Assembly (NCBI GenBank): GCA_900312665.1
Contig: ONZQ02000012.1
Location: 66,540-130,539 of the forward strand
Length of the DNA: 64,000 nucleotides
DNA from: Cephalotrichum gorgonifer
Taxonomy: Eukaryota > Ascomycota > Sordariomycetes > Microascales > Microascaceae
Direction: 5' to 3'
Shown here: positions 11,265 through 23,083 of the stretch, in pieces
How positions within the stretch are numbered: position 1 is the first letter of the stretch
Layout of the letters: every line of letters starts with the position of its first letter
Notes under the pieces: generated by a model
Database searches by the model: none
The model's input: the letters and a program-made list of their open reading frames with translations, nothing else
What the model was told of the DNA's origin: nothing
Program-made: the position numbers and the translations under genes

Positions 11265-14188
11265 TCACATCACAACCTGAAGTATTCTTGTTAGCTTCTA
11301 AACTCGCTTGTAGGACTAGCCAAAGCTGGAAAAAAAAGGGGGGGGGATGAACTTACACAATCGCCGTCGGCCTTGCCTTGAGGGATGCCCATCTCCTCAA
11401 ACGTCGCCGGTCCCTGGGTGGGCGGCGGGCGCGCCGGGGCGGATGCGGCAGATGGGGCAGGTGAGGCAGGCTGCTTGTTAGGCCGTTGGGGGCCGGGAGG
11501 TGCGGTTCCAACGCGGCCTGGGCCGCCATGGGCAGGGGCAGGGTATGAGTTGGCTGCCAACGACTCGACACGATCGGGCCGCACTCCGCCGCTTGGGGCT
11601 CGCCCTTGAATTTCCGAAACGGGGCGGGGTCCCTGTCCCGGTCCGGGAGGGAAGCCCGGTCGCGAGGACGTCCTCGGCCCGTAGTTTGGTGCGCCTTGAG
11701 CCGGGTCGCGTGGGCCTTGAGGTCCGGGATACTGACCCCCGGGCATGGCGCTGACTGGTCTCTGGGCATGTGGGTTGGGCTTTTGCAACCTGCCCTGGGC
11801 GGGGTTCGCGGGTAGACCGCCGCCGGGGCGGCCGTCGTAGGGTTGCGCCGTGGCGGGGCGAGGTACGTCCTGCTTGTAAGGGTCTCGCCGATAATCATTC
11901 GGGCCGGGGCCGAGATTATTGGCGGGCGGAGGCATTCTTCCACCCCCGTTGCCGGAGCTGAGAGGCCGGATTCCAAAGGCACTCCCCGGACGGTCTGCCC
12001 TGGGGCCCTGTGTTGTTAGCCTGGCATTGTGGTCATAATGGGGACCAGGACGCGCCACATCGTCAACCGGGTATGGGGCTGCCGACTGAGACCGGTTGGA
12101 AGGGGGCTGCGGCGGATAGCCGTCGTCAGGGTACGGCGCGTTGCCTTGCGCCTGAGGCACGTTGAGCCCAAATGCGGGTGGCCGATTGTCATTGACGTTG
12201 AGGCGGGACATGTCCGGCATAGCGGCTCCACCCTGGCCGTTACCACTCCGTGGCCGAGGCTGTTCCGCCTCGGACTCGGAGACGGCGGGCATGGTAGATG
12301 CCTGTTTGGTAAAGCGATCGGGCCGCTTGCCTCGCATGGAACCGTGCTGAGACTTGATCCTCGTAAGAGTGGTCGTTTCATGGTCCTCCTTCGTCAGCGT
12401 CTTCTGCTCGTTTAGGGACTCCAGGCGCTCGGCGGCGTCCTTGTTCCCGTGATCGGCAGCCATCTCGTACCACCTCTTGGCCTCTCGTATGTCCTTGGGG
12501 ACATGAATACCAATCTCGTGGTAGTATCCCATGGCGAATTCGCCCGTCGCCAACTTTGCGTCGGCAGCCTGCTTCCCGTACTTGAAAGCCAGCTGCTCGT
12601 TCTTGTTGAAGAAGCCTTCGTATCCGAACAGGAACCAACGGCTGATGCCGAGGGATGCCTCGGGCTGGCCCTGCTTGGCGGCGAGGCTGTAGTAGTGGAG
12701 CGAGAAGGAGGGGTTGAAGTCGCATCCCAGCTGACAGAGCTCATACGCCTGGCCGAGCTTCAGCTGGGCCTTGGCGAAGCCTAGCAGCGCTGCCTTCTCG
12801 ATGTAGCGCTTTGCGACGGGGAGCTGGAACGGCAGCAGGCCCTCGGGGATGTTTATGTCGGGGAGCTCTCTCGCGATCAGGAGGCCGTAGACGTAGGCAC
12901 CCTGTGGCGCATCGACATCGGCAGTATCGGCAGCGGCCTCGATGAGCCTCAGGCCATAGTGGTAGTCCTTGGCCTGGCCATGCTGGCCCATCAGACTCAT
13001 CATGCCGAGCCTGTACGAGGCGGCCGAGTCCCCAACATCAAGACCCCTCTGGTAGTGCTGGATAGCATTCCGCATGTCGTTGGACGCCTCGAAGAGCATG
13101 CCCATTCGGTATTCCGCCCTCCCCATGCCCAGCTCGGAGGCGCGGCGATATCCGTTGTAGGCCTCGCGCTTATCTTGCCTGTGGTCGAACTTGCCGAATT
13201 CCAGCCACTTAGACCTCATGAATAGGGCGTCCGGGTGCTCCTGGTCGGCAAGGTGGTTTATGATTGTGAGGGCGTCGACTCGCAGCTGGTGCTCTACTTT
13301 CGGAGTAGGCGGGCGAGGCTTGCCATCGAGCTCCCTCGCCTGCTCGTCCATGGCAATCTCGACCCAGTTAAGGACCTGCTTTGCCCACTCGACCTGTAGC
13401 GGAACGTCGTTTGAGTGCAGGGTATGCTCGCGGGATTTCCAGAGGGCATCCTCAGTCTCTTCGAAGCTCCGAGGAATGTTCTCCCCCTTGACCTTTGGGA
13501 AGTGGGAGAAGGTGGGCGCATCTTGCGCGGGGTTAGACCTCGGTGGCTGTGAAGCCGAGGACTCATTACTGTAGGCGGCGGGGTGGGAGGCTGCAGGCGC
13601 CGTCCAGGCGGGCTGGGCGGCGTGGGTACCCGCGGCGGGTGAGGTGGCAGCCGGGGGGGGCGCATTGTACGTCGTGTTTCCCGGGAAGTCGGCGGCACCG
13701 GCGCCGGATTCCATTCGTTGGAGATCCTCCTGCATGTTCTGGGGAACTTCGGGCATTACCCTAGAGAGGCCAAGTCAGCGACAGCACCTAGGAAGGCAGG
13801 TGCGGATTTGGGAAACGGGGGGGGGGGGGGGTAGGACATGATCTCTCTCCAGCTCCCGTACCTCTGCGGCGCCGGTGCCAAGACCTCTGGCATATAATAG
13901 TCGTCGAAGCCTCCGGGGACGAAGGTCGCGGTGAACTGTGCGCTCCCCGCTCCGAGGGAGTCTCCCCTCGGGGGTGGTGCATTGTCTGGCAAAGACGAAT
14001 ACGTTAGAACAATGCAGTTTTCAAGACCTGGCTGGGTGGCCCGAAGCGGGATCATGGTGACGAGAAAGTAGCGCCCGAGTCCGTAGCAGCGGGCGGAAGC
14101 CGTGAGGTGGGCACCTACGTGGAGGAGGAGGAGGTTGGGCCGCACCACCCTGGGGCTGTCGCCCATACGAATCGTAGTAGTTCGACAT
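11265..14188 (-). CDS. SKT5: Sel1-repeat chitin synthase activator (Skt5/Chs4 type), prenylated
   Basis: Scaffold that recruits and activates a class IV chitin synthase at the plasma membrane. Model of 869 aa in four exons: 14188-14119, 13985-13862, 13760-11357, 11276-11265. The first two introns (13986-14118 with CTAAC; 13761-13861) restore an N-terminus MSNYYDSYGRQPQGG followed by FDDYYMPE, a Tyr/Gly/Pro-rich start usual for this family; the ATG at 13756 is therefore internal. Residues about 235-525 are tandem Sel1 repeats (AEYRMGMLFE, ASYRLGMMSLMG, AKRWYEMAADHGNKDAAERL). The C-terminal third is Pro/Gly/Arg-rich and disordered. The last intron (11277-11356, GTAAGT ... GCTAAC ... TTCAG) joins a Cys codon to a 12-base terminal exon, giving the C-terminus CVVM, a CAAX box for membrane anchoring. 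Confidence 0.92.
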
Positions 14189-15059
14189 GGGCGGCCAAGT
14201 TTCGACCGAGTATCGAGAGCGGTCGGTTCAGGTAGAAAGCTTGTCAAAAAGGGTTAAGACTCAACAGGTGGAAGAAGAAAAAAAAGGGCGGTAGTGGGGG
14301 GGAGAGGGAGAGGCGGCAAGTGAGACCGTTCTCTCGGGACGACGGACTGGGCGGAGAGAGCGCGAGATGCCTGGCAGCACGAGGCTCGATACAAGGTGCG
14401 TGGTATGAGGGGCGTTGGCTGCTGAAGGCAAGAGCAAGGGAAACTGAGGTGGGGGCTTTCTGACACGGGAGATGGCGTATTGATAGGCCGACCGACTTGG
14501 CTGGTTGCTGGTTTGGCACTTTAATATACAAATACAGGTAAAAGGTACGTCCAGTGGGCGGGGTGGGGTGGGCCGTGGTGCGTGAAGACCTGAAGTGGAG
14601 GCGGAGGTATTAGGTGGTAGGTAGGCGGATGGTGGAGGTGGAGCGGCGGAGCTCCAATGTCCAAATGTCAAGCGCCAAGTGCCACCACGCCGGGCTTTTA
14701 CTTGTATTAGGTTCTTTGTTGAGGCGCGGGCATTGCTTTTCTACTCGTTCTCTGACCTGTAATAGAAATAGAGACTGACTACATATAACTGATAATGCTC
14801 GTACAACATGAAGTACTTGTAGGGGCTAAAACGCTGGGTATAACGGGAGGGAGGGAAGAGAAAGGGCGCACCCTAAGTCAGTAAAGCAAGTAACTAAAAG
14901 GAGAGAGGGTATTCGCATAAGGCGCCAAGCAAAAATAAGAACGGGGCAAAGAAGCGGGATGGCACGACGGAAATTTGTGGTGCTGGTTGATGAATGACGA
15001 CGATGCGACTCAAGGCCAATTTCAACCTTGCGGGAGCGTTGACCGTAGCCCAGGTATTG

Positions 15060-15330
15060 GCAATGGTGGGTTAGGAACTAGTACCTCATTACCGTGCAAG
15101 TACGCGTATGAGTACACGTATTGCCCGTACTCGTACTCACACCTAAAGCTTTAGATAGCAGCTCAAGCTACTAATACAAGTAGCTAATACCGATACTACT
15201 ACACTCGGAGTGGATCGGTGGTGCGCCTCTTGAATGTCCTGCAATACTTGTACGCATAAGTAGTAAAATACTTCTATTCATAGTAAATACTTGCAAACAG
15301 GAGAATTATTCGTAAGAGTACTCGTACCCT
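15060..15330. repeat. Cluster of TAC/GTA-rich simple words
   Basis: Interspersed gtac-containing words (ccgtactcgtactcac, gagtacacgta, gtaagagtactcgtac) with nearby ctaatac/gataccgata elements. The array is imperfect, not a strict tandem repeat. The same words recur in other intergenic regions of the window. Confidence 0.5.
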
Positions 15331-16661
15331 TGCAAATTTCTGCTTCTTGCTTTCTGTTATCGGCGACCTACTAGGTAGTACTCCGGCCCCACGCAAAGTA
15401 TGGTGCATACATGTTCCTGAGCAGAGTGAGGTTGATGGGCGATGAAAGGAGGGTGACACACAAAGTAAGCACACCATAATACTCGCAGCAGCAGGAGGAG
15501 GAGCAGCAGCAGCCAGTAGCAGCAGGCATAAATAAGTATGTAGAAAGATTCCTGAAGGATGGATGCCGGGAACACCGGAGTCCATCCGGCTTACATGGCC
15601 GTTTTCCTTGGCCCATCCTTAAAAGGGTTAGAAGGATCGGGAATACTTTTTTTTATTTTTACTGATACTCAGTACTATTACTCCTTTGGCATCTACAGTA
15701 TTATTATCAGCCGGACTGAGAGGTCTGGTTTTTATTACATGTGGTGCTAGCTCCGCGCTGTATTCATGGTTAATGTTATAGGTACAAGTATTACCCGCCC
15801 GCTGAGTGGCCCCACCCACTCGCAGTGCTTCCCGGCTTCTGGTGTCTGGGGTCCGGAGGCTGGACGCAGGGGCAGCAGCATAGCCACTCCTAAAATACAT
15901 ATCCTAGGACGGGGGTCCAAAAATATTCTCCTTTCCAAGGCCGCGCTGCCGGTATTACTTGCGGCAGGAACAAGCGCTAGCATGGACGCTGGGGGCTGTG
16001 TTATTCCAGGAAGTTGCGAGCATTAATTACTTTGTCCACACATCCATATCTCCTCCCCCCCCACGTGTAATGTAACGAACGGCATGGATATGGGCAAGCG
16101 TCGTGAGAATACGACGAGCAGTACTTATTACATATAATACTGGCCGTCGTCGTCGTATCTTGCGCCGGCCGCGTGGCTGAGAGCTGACTCGAGCTGAAGT
16201 GAGGAGCTGAGGCCGAATGCCTGTACAAGTAGTGATCACACGTAAGCTCCGTCGCGAAAGAAACATATTAAAAAGTGTGGCGCCACCATCGAAACGTCGG
16301 AATGTACAGCTATTAGTGAGGCTGCGCGGCAGACCGTTTCGTAGTTCGTGGTTCGTGGGTTTGTAAGGCCGGGTGGGTAAACTGAGCTACAATGACATTA
16401 GAAGACAGGTGAAAGCTTGCCCAGTATTAGTCATCCACCCACCCAATGAGCACCACCCTCGCCTATGCGTAGCCATGGCTCCTTCAGCCTTCCCAGCTCT
16501 CAGCTGCATCATCAGCCTCTTGCCTGGCGCGCCAAGCTAAACCCGACCGACCTCACCCTCAACCACAACCTCAACCTTCGCCAACAACCAAAAACAAAAA
16601 CAACCACGTGCATCCTCGAAGCCATACAACCCCCCCCAAACGCACTCGATAACTCCTTCGG

Positions 16662-16681
16662 NNNNNNNNNNNNNNNNNNNN
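16662..16681. other. Assembly gap (20 N)
   Basis: Twenty undetermined bases about 60 nt upstream of the RPN12 start codon. They fall in the 5' leader, beside a CA microsatellite (16698-16715), and do not affect the RPN12 coding model. Confidence 0.99.
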
Positions 16682-16697
16682 CTTCCCACCTCCAACT

Positions 16698-16715
16698 ACA
16701 CACACACACACACAC
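16698..16715. repeat. (CA)n microsatellite
   Basis: About nine AC/CA units in the RPN12 5' leader, directly after the sequence gap. Confidence 0.85.
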
Positions 16716-16738
16716 GCAGTCAGACAGACACAGACACC

Positions 16739-17682
16739 ATGGCGGAGCAAAGCCTCTCCCAGATCGTCTCCCAGCTCAAATCCAACCCCCACCTCCCCTA
16801 CCCCGAAGCCTCCTCCCTCCTCTCCCGCGCCAAGATCCACCTCCTCAACCTCGGCGCCCTGACCGTGACCCCGACCACCCCGGCCCACCTCCTCCCCCTC
16901 GCCCGCTCCCTCTACGAGCAGGGCGCCCTCGCCTCCATCCGCGCCACCGACGCCCCCGCCTTCTCCCGCTACGTCCAGCAGCTCCAGCCCTTCTACGAGC
17001 TGCCCCCCTCCGCCCTCGCCCCGGACGCCGCAGAGAGGAACAAGGTCACTGGCCTCTACCTCCTCCTCCTCCTCACCCAGGGCAGGTACGCCGCCTTCCA
17101 CACAGAGCTCGAGAGCCTCGCCAGCCGCGAGGGCGGCAGCGACGAGGACGACAGGTACCTGGGCTACCCCATCAAGCTCGAGAGGTGGCTGATGGAGGGG
17201 AGCTACGATCGCGTCTGGAACGCCATGCAGCGCGGCGAGACTCCCTCCGAGGAGTACGGCGTCTTCTCCGAGGTGAGAATCATTATCCCGCCTACCCGGG
17301 GCCCACCAAAATTCATCCCCCCCCTTTTTCTTTACCATCAACCATACTCCGGAGTGTGCTATCATCATTGATACTAACTAACCAACCCCTCCAATAGATC
17401 CTCACCACCCAGATCCGCTCCGAAATAGCATCCTCCTCCGAAAAGGCCTACCCCTCCCTCCCAATCTCCTCCACCAAGTCCCTCCTCTTCCTCGACTCCG
17501 AGGGCGCCGTCGTCGACTTCGCCCGCCACCGCGGCTGGTCCATCCGCGACGGCCACATCTACTTCCCCGAGTCCGCCGAGTCCGCCGAGAGCCGCGACTC
17601 CGCCGCCCAGGAGAAGGAGCTCAGCCGCGGCATCATCGAGAACACCCTCGGCTACGCCCGTGAGCTGGAGACCATCGTTTAG
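16739..17682 (+). CDS. RPN12: 26S proteasome regulatory subunit Rpn12
   Basis: Lid component of the 19S regulatory particle, essential for proteasome assembly and ubiquitin-dependent degradation. Model of 272 aa in two exons: 16739-17272 and 17398-17682. The intron 17273-17397 has GTGAGA, an ACTAAC branch and AATAG. The N-terminal helical half carries HLPYPEASSLLSRAKIHLL and FYELPPS, and LGYPIKLERWLMEGSY precedes the PCI domain. The C-terminal half holds LPISSTKSLLFLDSEG and the winged-helix part RHRGWSIRDGHIYFP. Length is normal for fungal Rpn12. The start ATG sits in a good context (caccATGgcg). Tail-to-tail with coatomer alpha. Confidence 0.96.
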
Positions 17683-18343
17683 AAACGTCCAAATGGAGCG
17701 CCTGGTCGGGTCCTGGTGGCTCTCGTCCGCGGCTGGAAAGGAGGACGCGGGGAGGGGGGGGGGGGTAAGGCGAGGTGGGGTGGTGGCAGTCGTGGTGGGA
17801 TTTCGTTGTGTATCCTATTAGCTTCGAACAGTGACGGGGAATTTAATTGCGTCTCGGCCCGTAACACTGTTGTCGTTGTCGTTGTGTGTGAAATAGACTA
17901 GAGGCTATAGATGAGCGCCGAGGCAGGCGGGTATGCGCCTATCCAGGCATAGCAGATGTCCAAACGGGATACCAACCCAACCAAAGAGAATCAAATTTCT
18001 ACCTACATAGGGCAAAGTGTTACCGTCACCGTCGCCTAACATCCCATCTGCACTACAGTATTGTCGCGCATAGAGAGAGATCTTGGCTGTGTTAAAAAAA
18101 ACATAACGATCAATGCATTTTGCTCTTCCTCTGGACTCCTATCGAAGGAGGCCGGTCTGCACCCTCGACGCCAACACATCATCTACAACAGCAGCGCATG
18201 CCTAACTACATGTACGGCCATCTCCACATTCCACAATCCACCGTCACCGTCGTTGACATCGCACTGCGACCCCGCCCGCCATACAAGGCCTCCCCGTCCC
18301 CTACCCTATTATACGCTAACTACCGCGTCGTCACCCCTTTTGT
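17683..18343. other. Convergent intergenic region RPN12 / COPA
   Basis: 661 bases of shared 3' flank. A G run lies near 17750 and a short trinucleotide gtcgtt repeat near 17870. No gene seen. Confidence 0.6.
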
Positions 18344-21300
18344 CTAGGAAAAGAGCTTGAGCCCACTGCCGTGCTTCCCAATCTCGCACACCTCGCAGAC
18401 CCTGCACACCTGCCCCTTGTACTTGGAGTGGTACTTAGATCCGTCATAAGCACACTCCTCATACGGCGAGCCGCTGTAGATGGGCGAGAAGCTGGCAGCG
18501 CAGACATCGAACTCGGCGAACTGGTCGAACTCGATCTCGATGGCGTCGCTCGGGTTGCGCTCGCACTGCTTCTTGGTCTTGGTAGCCTAGAAAGTCCGGC
18601 GTGTTAGCATTTTTCGAGAGATAGAGAGAGAGGAAAGTCCGTCAAGTAGCTAGAGGGAAGGCGGGGGGGAGAGAGAAGGGGGGGGCTGGTGCTGAGACTT
18701 ACGTTTTCAACAATCCTGCTGGAACCGCCGTTGGCGAGGATCCTGTTGGCGAAGCTCAACGCCGAACCGTAGTTCTTGGCGCGGAACGCCTGCTGCATCG
18801 CGCTCCCGAGTACGAGTTGCCGGTGCGGCACCTCGATCTTGGGAATCGTGAAGTACGCAGAAAGCTCCAGGCTACGCTTCAGCTTCTCCGGGCTCTTGGA
18901 TACCTGGTCGGGGGAGCCTAGATTCCTTCTCGCGAGCTCGATGCTCATGGCAACGGTGTACTCGCCGGCAGATGTGATGAGCTTCTTCGCCTCCTCCACC
19001 TCCGACTCGCTCGAGACGGCGTTGACTAGAACGGCATGGAGGATACCCTTGAAGATCCGGATACCCTCGTCCAGCTTGTTCGACTTCATCGAGTCATAGC
19101 CCGCCTGCAGATCGTTCGAGGCCAGGAACTCTAGATCGCGAGGCACGATGGGAAGCACCTCCCTGGGGTCGCTCTCCTCGATCGTCCTACGCACGTAGTT
19201 GACGAGAGCCGGCAGGCCGGCCGAGGCCGGGAGATAAGTCTTGGAAGCCTGGTACACCTCCAAGAACCTGGGCTTCAGGGGGGCGAAGTTGACAGCCCCA
19301 ACTTGGCGGTTGAGGAGCTGCATGGCGGATTCGAACGAGCCACCCGCGACGTGGTCCACAGCTAGGGGGGAGTTGCGGGCCCATAGCTCGGCCTCGCTGC
19401 TGCCGGCACCTCCTGCCTCCGTGCTCTCCACGTTGACGAAGTCGGCGTCCACCTCGGGAACAAAATCGTCGCCCATATCCCAGCCGGCTGCATCTTCATC
19501 GTCGTCGAGATCCACTGCTGCGGCGCCATTCCTCTTCGGCCCCGCATCCTCAACATCCGCCTCCACAGCATCCCTTTCGGCACCAGTATCTTCTAGGCTC
19601 AGCCCCTCGACCTGGCCGAGTAGTGCCTTCTCGAAGAACGACTGAGAGGTAGCTTTCGTCGGCCAGTTTGCCTTGAACGTGGGAACAACAGGCCTGGGCG
19701 GCGTGAGTCCTTGGCCAAGGGTAGGAAGCGAGAGCTGGTCCTCGGTCAAACCGGACGCTTCGAGAATGGCCTCACACTCCTCATCGAGTCCATTGGACTT
19801 GGCGGTCACGTATGCCAAGGGGTCTAGGCGTTTGGTTAGAGCTAAATATCATTTCAAGGGGGGACGAGGTGTTAAAACTTACAAAGGTCAATCTCCTTCA
19901 GCATCTGGATACGGTCTTCGACGTCGTTGAGGTAGATCGCATTGTGGAAGCGAGACGTATAATCTCCACGGTGCTCGGCAATCTTCGCCATCCTAGCCAG
20001 CTTCGAGTTGTCTCCGGTGGAGAGGTAGAGGAAAGAGAGCTTCTCAAACTGCTTCAGCTTCTGGTAGCACATCTCAACGACCTGATGGGCGCCGTGTGCC
20101 AGCGCTTCCGCGCTTAACCTCTGCCAGAGCTTCGGCTTGTCAAGCTCCTTGGCCATCTCAACCGCAACATCGAGGTTGCCGCATTCTATGGCCAGCTCGA
20201 AGCGGGTGGTGGGATCCTGCACGAACTGGAGGGCAATCTCGGGATAGCCCTTCTGCTGTAGGTACGAGATGATGGACTGGCCTACGAGACTGGACGTGCG
20301 AATGATGTGAAGCATCTCCTCGTAGTCACGCTTGACAAGGGCGAGCTTGAAACGGTACTCGGTAGGATCAATGTGCAGGACTCGTGGCTTCGCGGACCTA
20401 TCCAGGCAATAGACATTGCGGCCCTGCACACTTGCGAGATAGACGGTCTGATCCAGGGTTCGGACTATGCCGTTGTCCCCATTGAGCAGGGCGTACTTGA
20501 TGTGGTTAAGTGTGGAGTAGAGGAGCACGCCAGCGTCGTCCCAAGCAGCACTCTTGATCCGGATTGTCTCGTGGAGCGTGCTGAGCTGCTCGAGGGTCTT
20601 GGAGACGATGGTGATGTTGTGCTTGCTAAGAAGGGCCGCAATCCTGCCGTCGGAAGACCATACGACGTACTTGACGCCATTAACGGCAAGCTCGGCAACG
20701 GTCTTCTTCTGCTGGATATCGTACAGGTGTACCGCCGTGGGTGTCATTAGAAGCAGGTTTCCAGGGCCGCCGAAGTATATGTCAGTCGTGCCCGGGGGGG
20801 GCTTGAACGACCGGGTAACGTTATTCGTCAGATCCTTGATGTCCACCGTCTGGGCCGCCGTGTTCAGCACCGCAAATCGATTGCGCGCAACGAAAATGGC
20901 AGAGTTACCGCTACCGCGCTTCGAATCGGGGGACTCGATGGCGCCAGCACCGTCCCGGGGTAGCTTGATCAGCTCATACGAGCCACCGTCGGCAGGGGAG
21001 GTGACCAATACCGAGTGGTCGGCGGGGTTATACGAGAGGGTCCGCGGCGGGGTCCAAGGGTTGCCCAGCTTCTTGACCGTGAGGACGGTGGGAGCCTCTA
21101 GGTTCTTCTTTATGTCATACGTCTTGAGCTGCTTGTCCTTGGTGATGTAGAAGATTTGGTTCTGGTGTGTGGCGGAGGCAGGGCGTTCTCGTTCCAGCTT
21201 GAAGACCATCACTCCATTATCGTGACCAGCCGCAAACAGGTTGATCTCGGGATGCGCAGCGACAACCCAGAACCTGTCATTCTCCCGCTTGAAAGTCTGC

Positions 21301-22416
21301 ACCGAGGTCCTCTTGTTGAGATCCCAGACCCTGATCGTCTTATCCTCGCCAACGGATATGATAAGGTCCTGGTGCGGGTGGAACAAACAGGCGGAGACAT
21401 TCTGGAAATGTCCACGGCACGTGTCAACCTCCCAGGCCTTCGTCTCACTCATGCGCCAGAGCTTTACAAGCCTGTCGTCGCCTGCCGAGACGATGAGAGG
21501 CATGGTGGGGTGGAATGCGACCCAGTTGACACCTCGGTCGTGGCCCTCGAGGACAAACTTGACGACGGCGTCGGTGTTGCCGAACATATCGGCCTGGTTC
21601 TGGTTCGCGCGCGAGACTTGCTCCTCGAAGGACATAGAGGTCGGGGCAGAGTGTTTCTTGCGCAGCCCGGAGATGTCCCAGACTCGGACGGACTGGTCGA
21701 GAGAGGCGGAGACGACGAGGTCATCTTTCGGGTGGAATTGGGCACACATGGCGTAGTGGTTATGGCCGGTCATCGTACAGACTAAAAGTAGGGGTTGTCA
21801 GCGGCCAAACGTGAAGCACAAGCGCTCGAGACGCCGGTGGGAATGAGCGAGCAGATGAGGGGTTTGATAGGGCGGGCGTACTGAGGGAGCGGTTCTGCCA
21901 GTTCCATATCCTAATGGTCTGGTCATCGGAAGCCGACAGGATCCAAGGCAGCTCGTGGTGGAAGAAAACGGTTCGGACATAGTCCAGGTGACCATTCAAG
22001 GTGAACAAACATCGCCGGGTCTGATACGACCAGACCTTGATCTTGTAGTCGTCACCGCCCGAGACAAAGAGGGGCTGAGTCTTGTGGAAGTCAACAGCTC
22101 GGACTGGGCCGTCGTGTTCTTCAAATCGATCGATAAGAGTTCCCATCCGATAGTCCCACAGCTGGATGGTAGAGGAGTGGAGGGAGACGAGAATCCATGG
22201 CCTAGACAGCAAGCAGCAAGTTAGAGGACGGACCCACAACGTCGAAAGGGGGAATCAACATCGACGTACCGTTTCGGGTGGAAGGCGATGCCTTTTGCCC
22301 TGGACGACTTGGACTCGAACTGCACAGTAGCTGGTAAGCATTTGAGCTATCACACATGTCCACCTTGGAACTGGAGCTGGGCGGCCTACCTTGGTCAACA
22401 TCCCGGAGGTAGACAT
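18344..22416 (-). CDS. COP1: Coatomer subunit alpha (COPI coat)
   Basis: Outer-coat subunit of COPI vesicles for Golgi-to-ER retrieval; it binds KKXX cargo through its WD40 propeller. Model of 1219 aa in six exons: 22416-22390, 22319-22270, 22201-21882, 21781-19883, 19823-18703, 18586-18344. All phases agree. Residues about 5-310 are a WD40 propeller ([51 protein letters not shown]). About 330-770 is the coatomer WD-associated helical region. The final third is the COPI-C region, ending in a Cys-rich [20 protein letters not shown]. The frame opens with MSTSGMLTK; the internal Met of MLTKFESKS is the conserved family start, so either ATG may be used. The second intron interrupts the propeller very early. 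Confidence 0.96.
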
Positions 22417-23083
22417 CGTGGCGGCGTCGGCGGCGAGTGGGGGGGCGAGCCAAGCTTCAGGCGGATGGATAGGAGTAGCTGGTGAACCAGCCTAAAGTTC
22501 GAGCTATCCAATACGCGGTGTGCTTCACCAGTCAGTAGGTTTAGTGAATTGGAGCGGAGATGCGACGATGTGGAAGGGCGGGGGAGGCGTGAAGCGAGGA
22601 CTCGGGAAAGTGACGTGAAGGCGACCGGAGAGACCAGCTATGCCTTTGATGGTCAAAGCCAGGGGAGTCGCAATTCGGTCAGCGTGGCAGTATGTCGCCA
22701 AAATGTGGGATCCATGTGGGCTGGTGCTAAGGGGGGGGATTAATGGCCGATATTTAGCCGCGATCACCTGTGGGCACCTGGACACCTGGCACTCCATTTC
22801 CAAGCTTGGGTCCAGGAAACAGACACGAGGAGGGAAATGCCTTCGCGTGTAATGGGGCGACATTTGTTCAATATTATCCGTAGTCATAGTGTCAAATGAA
22901 TGACAGCAAAAAAAGAAAGTTTGGGTAATTTAACTGTATTATGAAACAAGGAATGGCTCGTCATGTACTCATAAGCTACGCCAGCATGGCATACACTTCC
23001 GCCGAACTCTGCAAGTACGCCGTGTTCTAAGTCTAGCATGTTTCCCCACACCGGCTTCTCTATCCTCTCGCCTCGTCTGTTTA
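22417..23083. other. Intergenic, COPA promoter and RAD54 3' flank
   Basis: 667 bases between two minus-strand genes. No coding potential recognised. The half next to COPA is its promoter and 5' leader. Confidence 0.6.

Larger units (their letters stand above)
14189..16738. other. Divergent intergenic region, chitin synthase activator / RPN12 promoters
   Basis: 2.55 kb between divergent genes. No coding region is supported. About 15060-15330 is dense in short words such as actcgtac, acttgtac and ctaatac on both strands. A 20-N gap lies near the RPN12 start, followed by a CA repeat. Confidence 0.6.

Noticed and set aside
16571..17368. Minus-strand frame across the N gap and RPN12
   Set aside because: It runs through undetermined bases and is the complement of a clear Rpn12 exon.
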